This document shows positions 63,855-64,000 of a stretch of 64,000 bases of DNA, piece after piece (position 1 is the stretch's first letter; each line of letters opens with the position of its first letter). The stretch covers positions 47,097 through 111,096 of the forward strand of contig JAKLJY010000007.1 in NCBI GenBank assembly GCA_023150895.1, in the 5' to 3' direction. Source of the DNA: Myxococcota bacterium (lineage in GTDB: Bacteria; Myxococcota_A; Bradymonadia; UBA7976; UBA1532). Both the position numbers and the translations under genes were made by a program. The notes below the pieces were generated by a model that saw nothing but the letters and a program-made list of their open reading frames with translations, was not told the origin of the DNA and made no database searches.

Positions 63855-64000
63855 TCACTGCGCCAAAACCGGCTTGGAAACGGGCCGAAAAACGCGCCAG
63901 CGCAGCAGCCTCTCGACGCTCCACGGCGCGGTCTCGAGCCCGAGCTTCATCGCCGGCGTGACGCCGCGCTCTCGGTTCACCCGATCGCGCACGTAGTTAC
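63855..64000 (-). CDS. C-terminal end of a possible transposase (partial)
   Basis: The minus-strand frame entering from the right edge encodes 47 residues: NYVRDRVNRERGVTPAMKLG, then LETAPWSVERLLRWRVFRP, ending at a TGA at 63855-63857. The TPAM...GL...WS.E.LL pattern resembles the C-terminus of DDE transposases of insertion sequences. Too little is visible to name a family or to decide whether the gene is intact. Confidence 0.5.
   Translation of the reverse strand, partial: NYVRDRVNRERGVTPAMKLGLETAPWSVERLLRWRVFRPVSKPVLAQ

Overview
The window is a GC-rich bacterial chromosome segment. Two large secreted FG-GAP/VCBS repeat proteins that share a C-terminal module, together with a lone pseudopilin-like protein, suggest a planctomycete-like organism; this is an inference from gene style, with no marker-gene proof. 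About 46 kb of accessory DNA lies on the left and about 18 kb of ordinary chromosome on the right.

Accessory DNA. (1) Positions 1-8.8 kb hold the first three genes of a class 1 DISARM anti-phage system on the minus strand, in the canonical order drmD-drmMI-drmA. drmA is cut by the window edge inside its Walker A motif. A tyrosine recombinase (9.0-10.0 kb) lies just upstream. (2) Positions 10.4-27.2 kb form a heavy-metal resistance island. It has two complete tripartite HME-RND efflux sets in different gene orders, each preceded by a member of a small Cys-containing secreted protein family. One set comes with a CEH..PES..C..C repeat lipoprotein. The second is followed by a CxxC/His-tail protein, a lipoprotein and a Zn/Cd-type P1B ATPase. 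No metal regulator is recognisable. (3) Positions 27.8-44.7 kb are a 16.9 kb integrative element with a phage-satellite (PICI/P4-like) plan: P4-type integrase, excisionase-like HTH protein, PrimPol-SF3 replicase, a cluster of GCCGACC iterons, a TerS-like protein, a sigma factor and an alpha-GPT-PPlase-like base-hypermodification protein, with no capsid, portal or tail genes. It also carries a defence block: a DUF262-HNH (GmrSD-like) protein, a controller-type HTH with a restriction-modification pair, and a HEPN protein.

The most unusual structure is at tRNA-Arg(CCU). The 16.9 kb element splits one tRNA-Arg(CCU) gene exactly at the 7-nt anticodon loop TTCCTAA. The 5' half is at 27773-27812 and the 3' half at 44721-44765, and the two halves match perfectly in the acceptor and anticodon stems. 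The element does not rebuild the broken gene at either end, but carries a separate complete tRNA-Arg(CCU) at 43828-43904. A second orphan 5' half of tRNA-Arg(CCU) lies at 46139-46177, directly after a second integrase (44810 onwards) whose reading frame has no stop, runs through the attachment core and the antisense tRNA half, and enters the neighbouring VOC gene. The simplest reading is serial nesting: an outer island broke the chromosomal tRNA and brought its own copy, and an inner satellite broke that copy and brought another.

The chromosomal part (46.2-64 kb) holds VOC, GNAT and DUF4326 proteins, folE, an ECF sigma factor paired with a cobalamin-binding protein, Rrf2 and SDR genes, an AlkD remnant, a double DUF1801 protein, a SAM methyltransferase, a glycine-rich RRM protein, trmB with a C-terminal extension, a pseudopilin-like protein, a DUF1858-rhodanese, a saccharopine dehydrogenase-like enzyme, the two FG-GAP proteins and the end of a possible transposase at the right edge.
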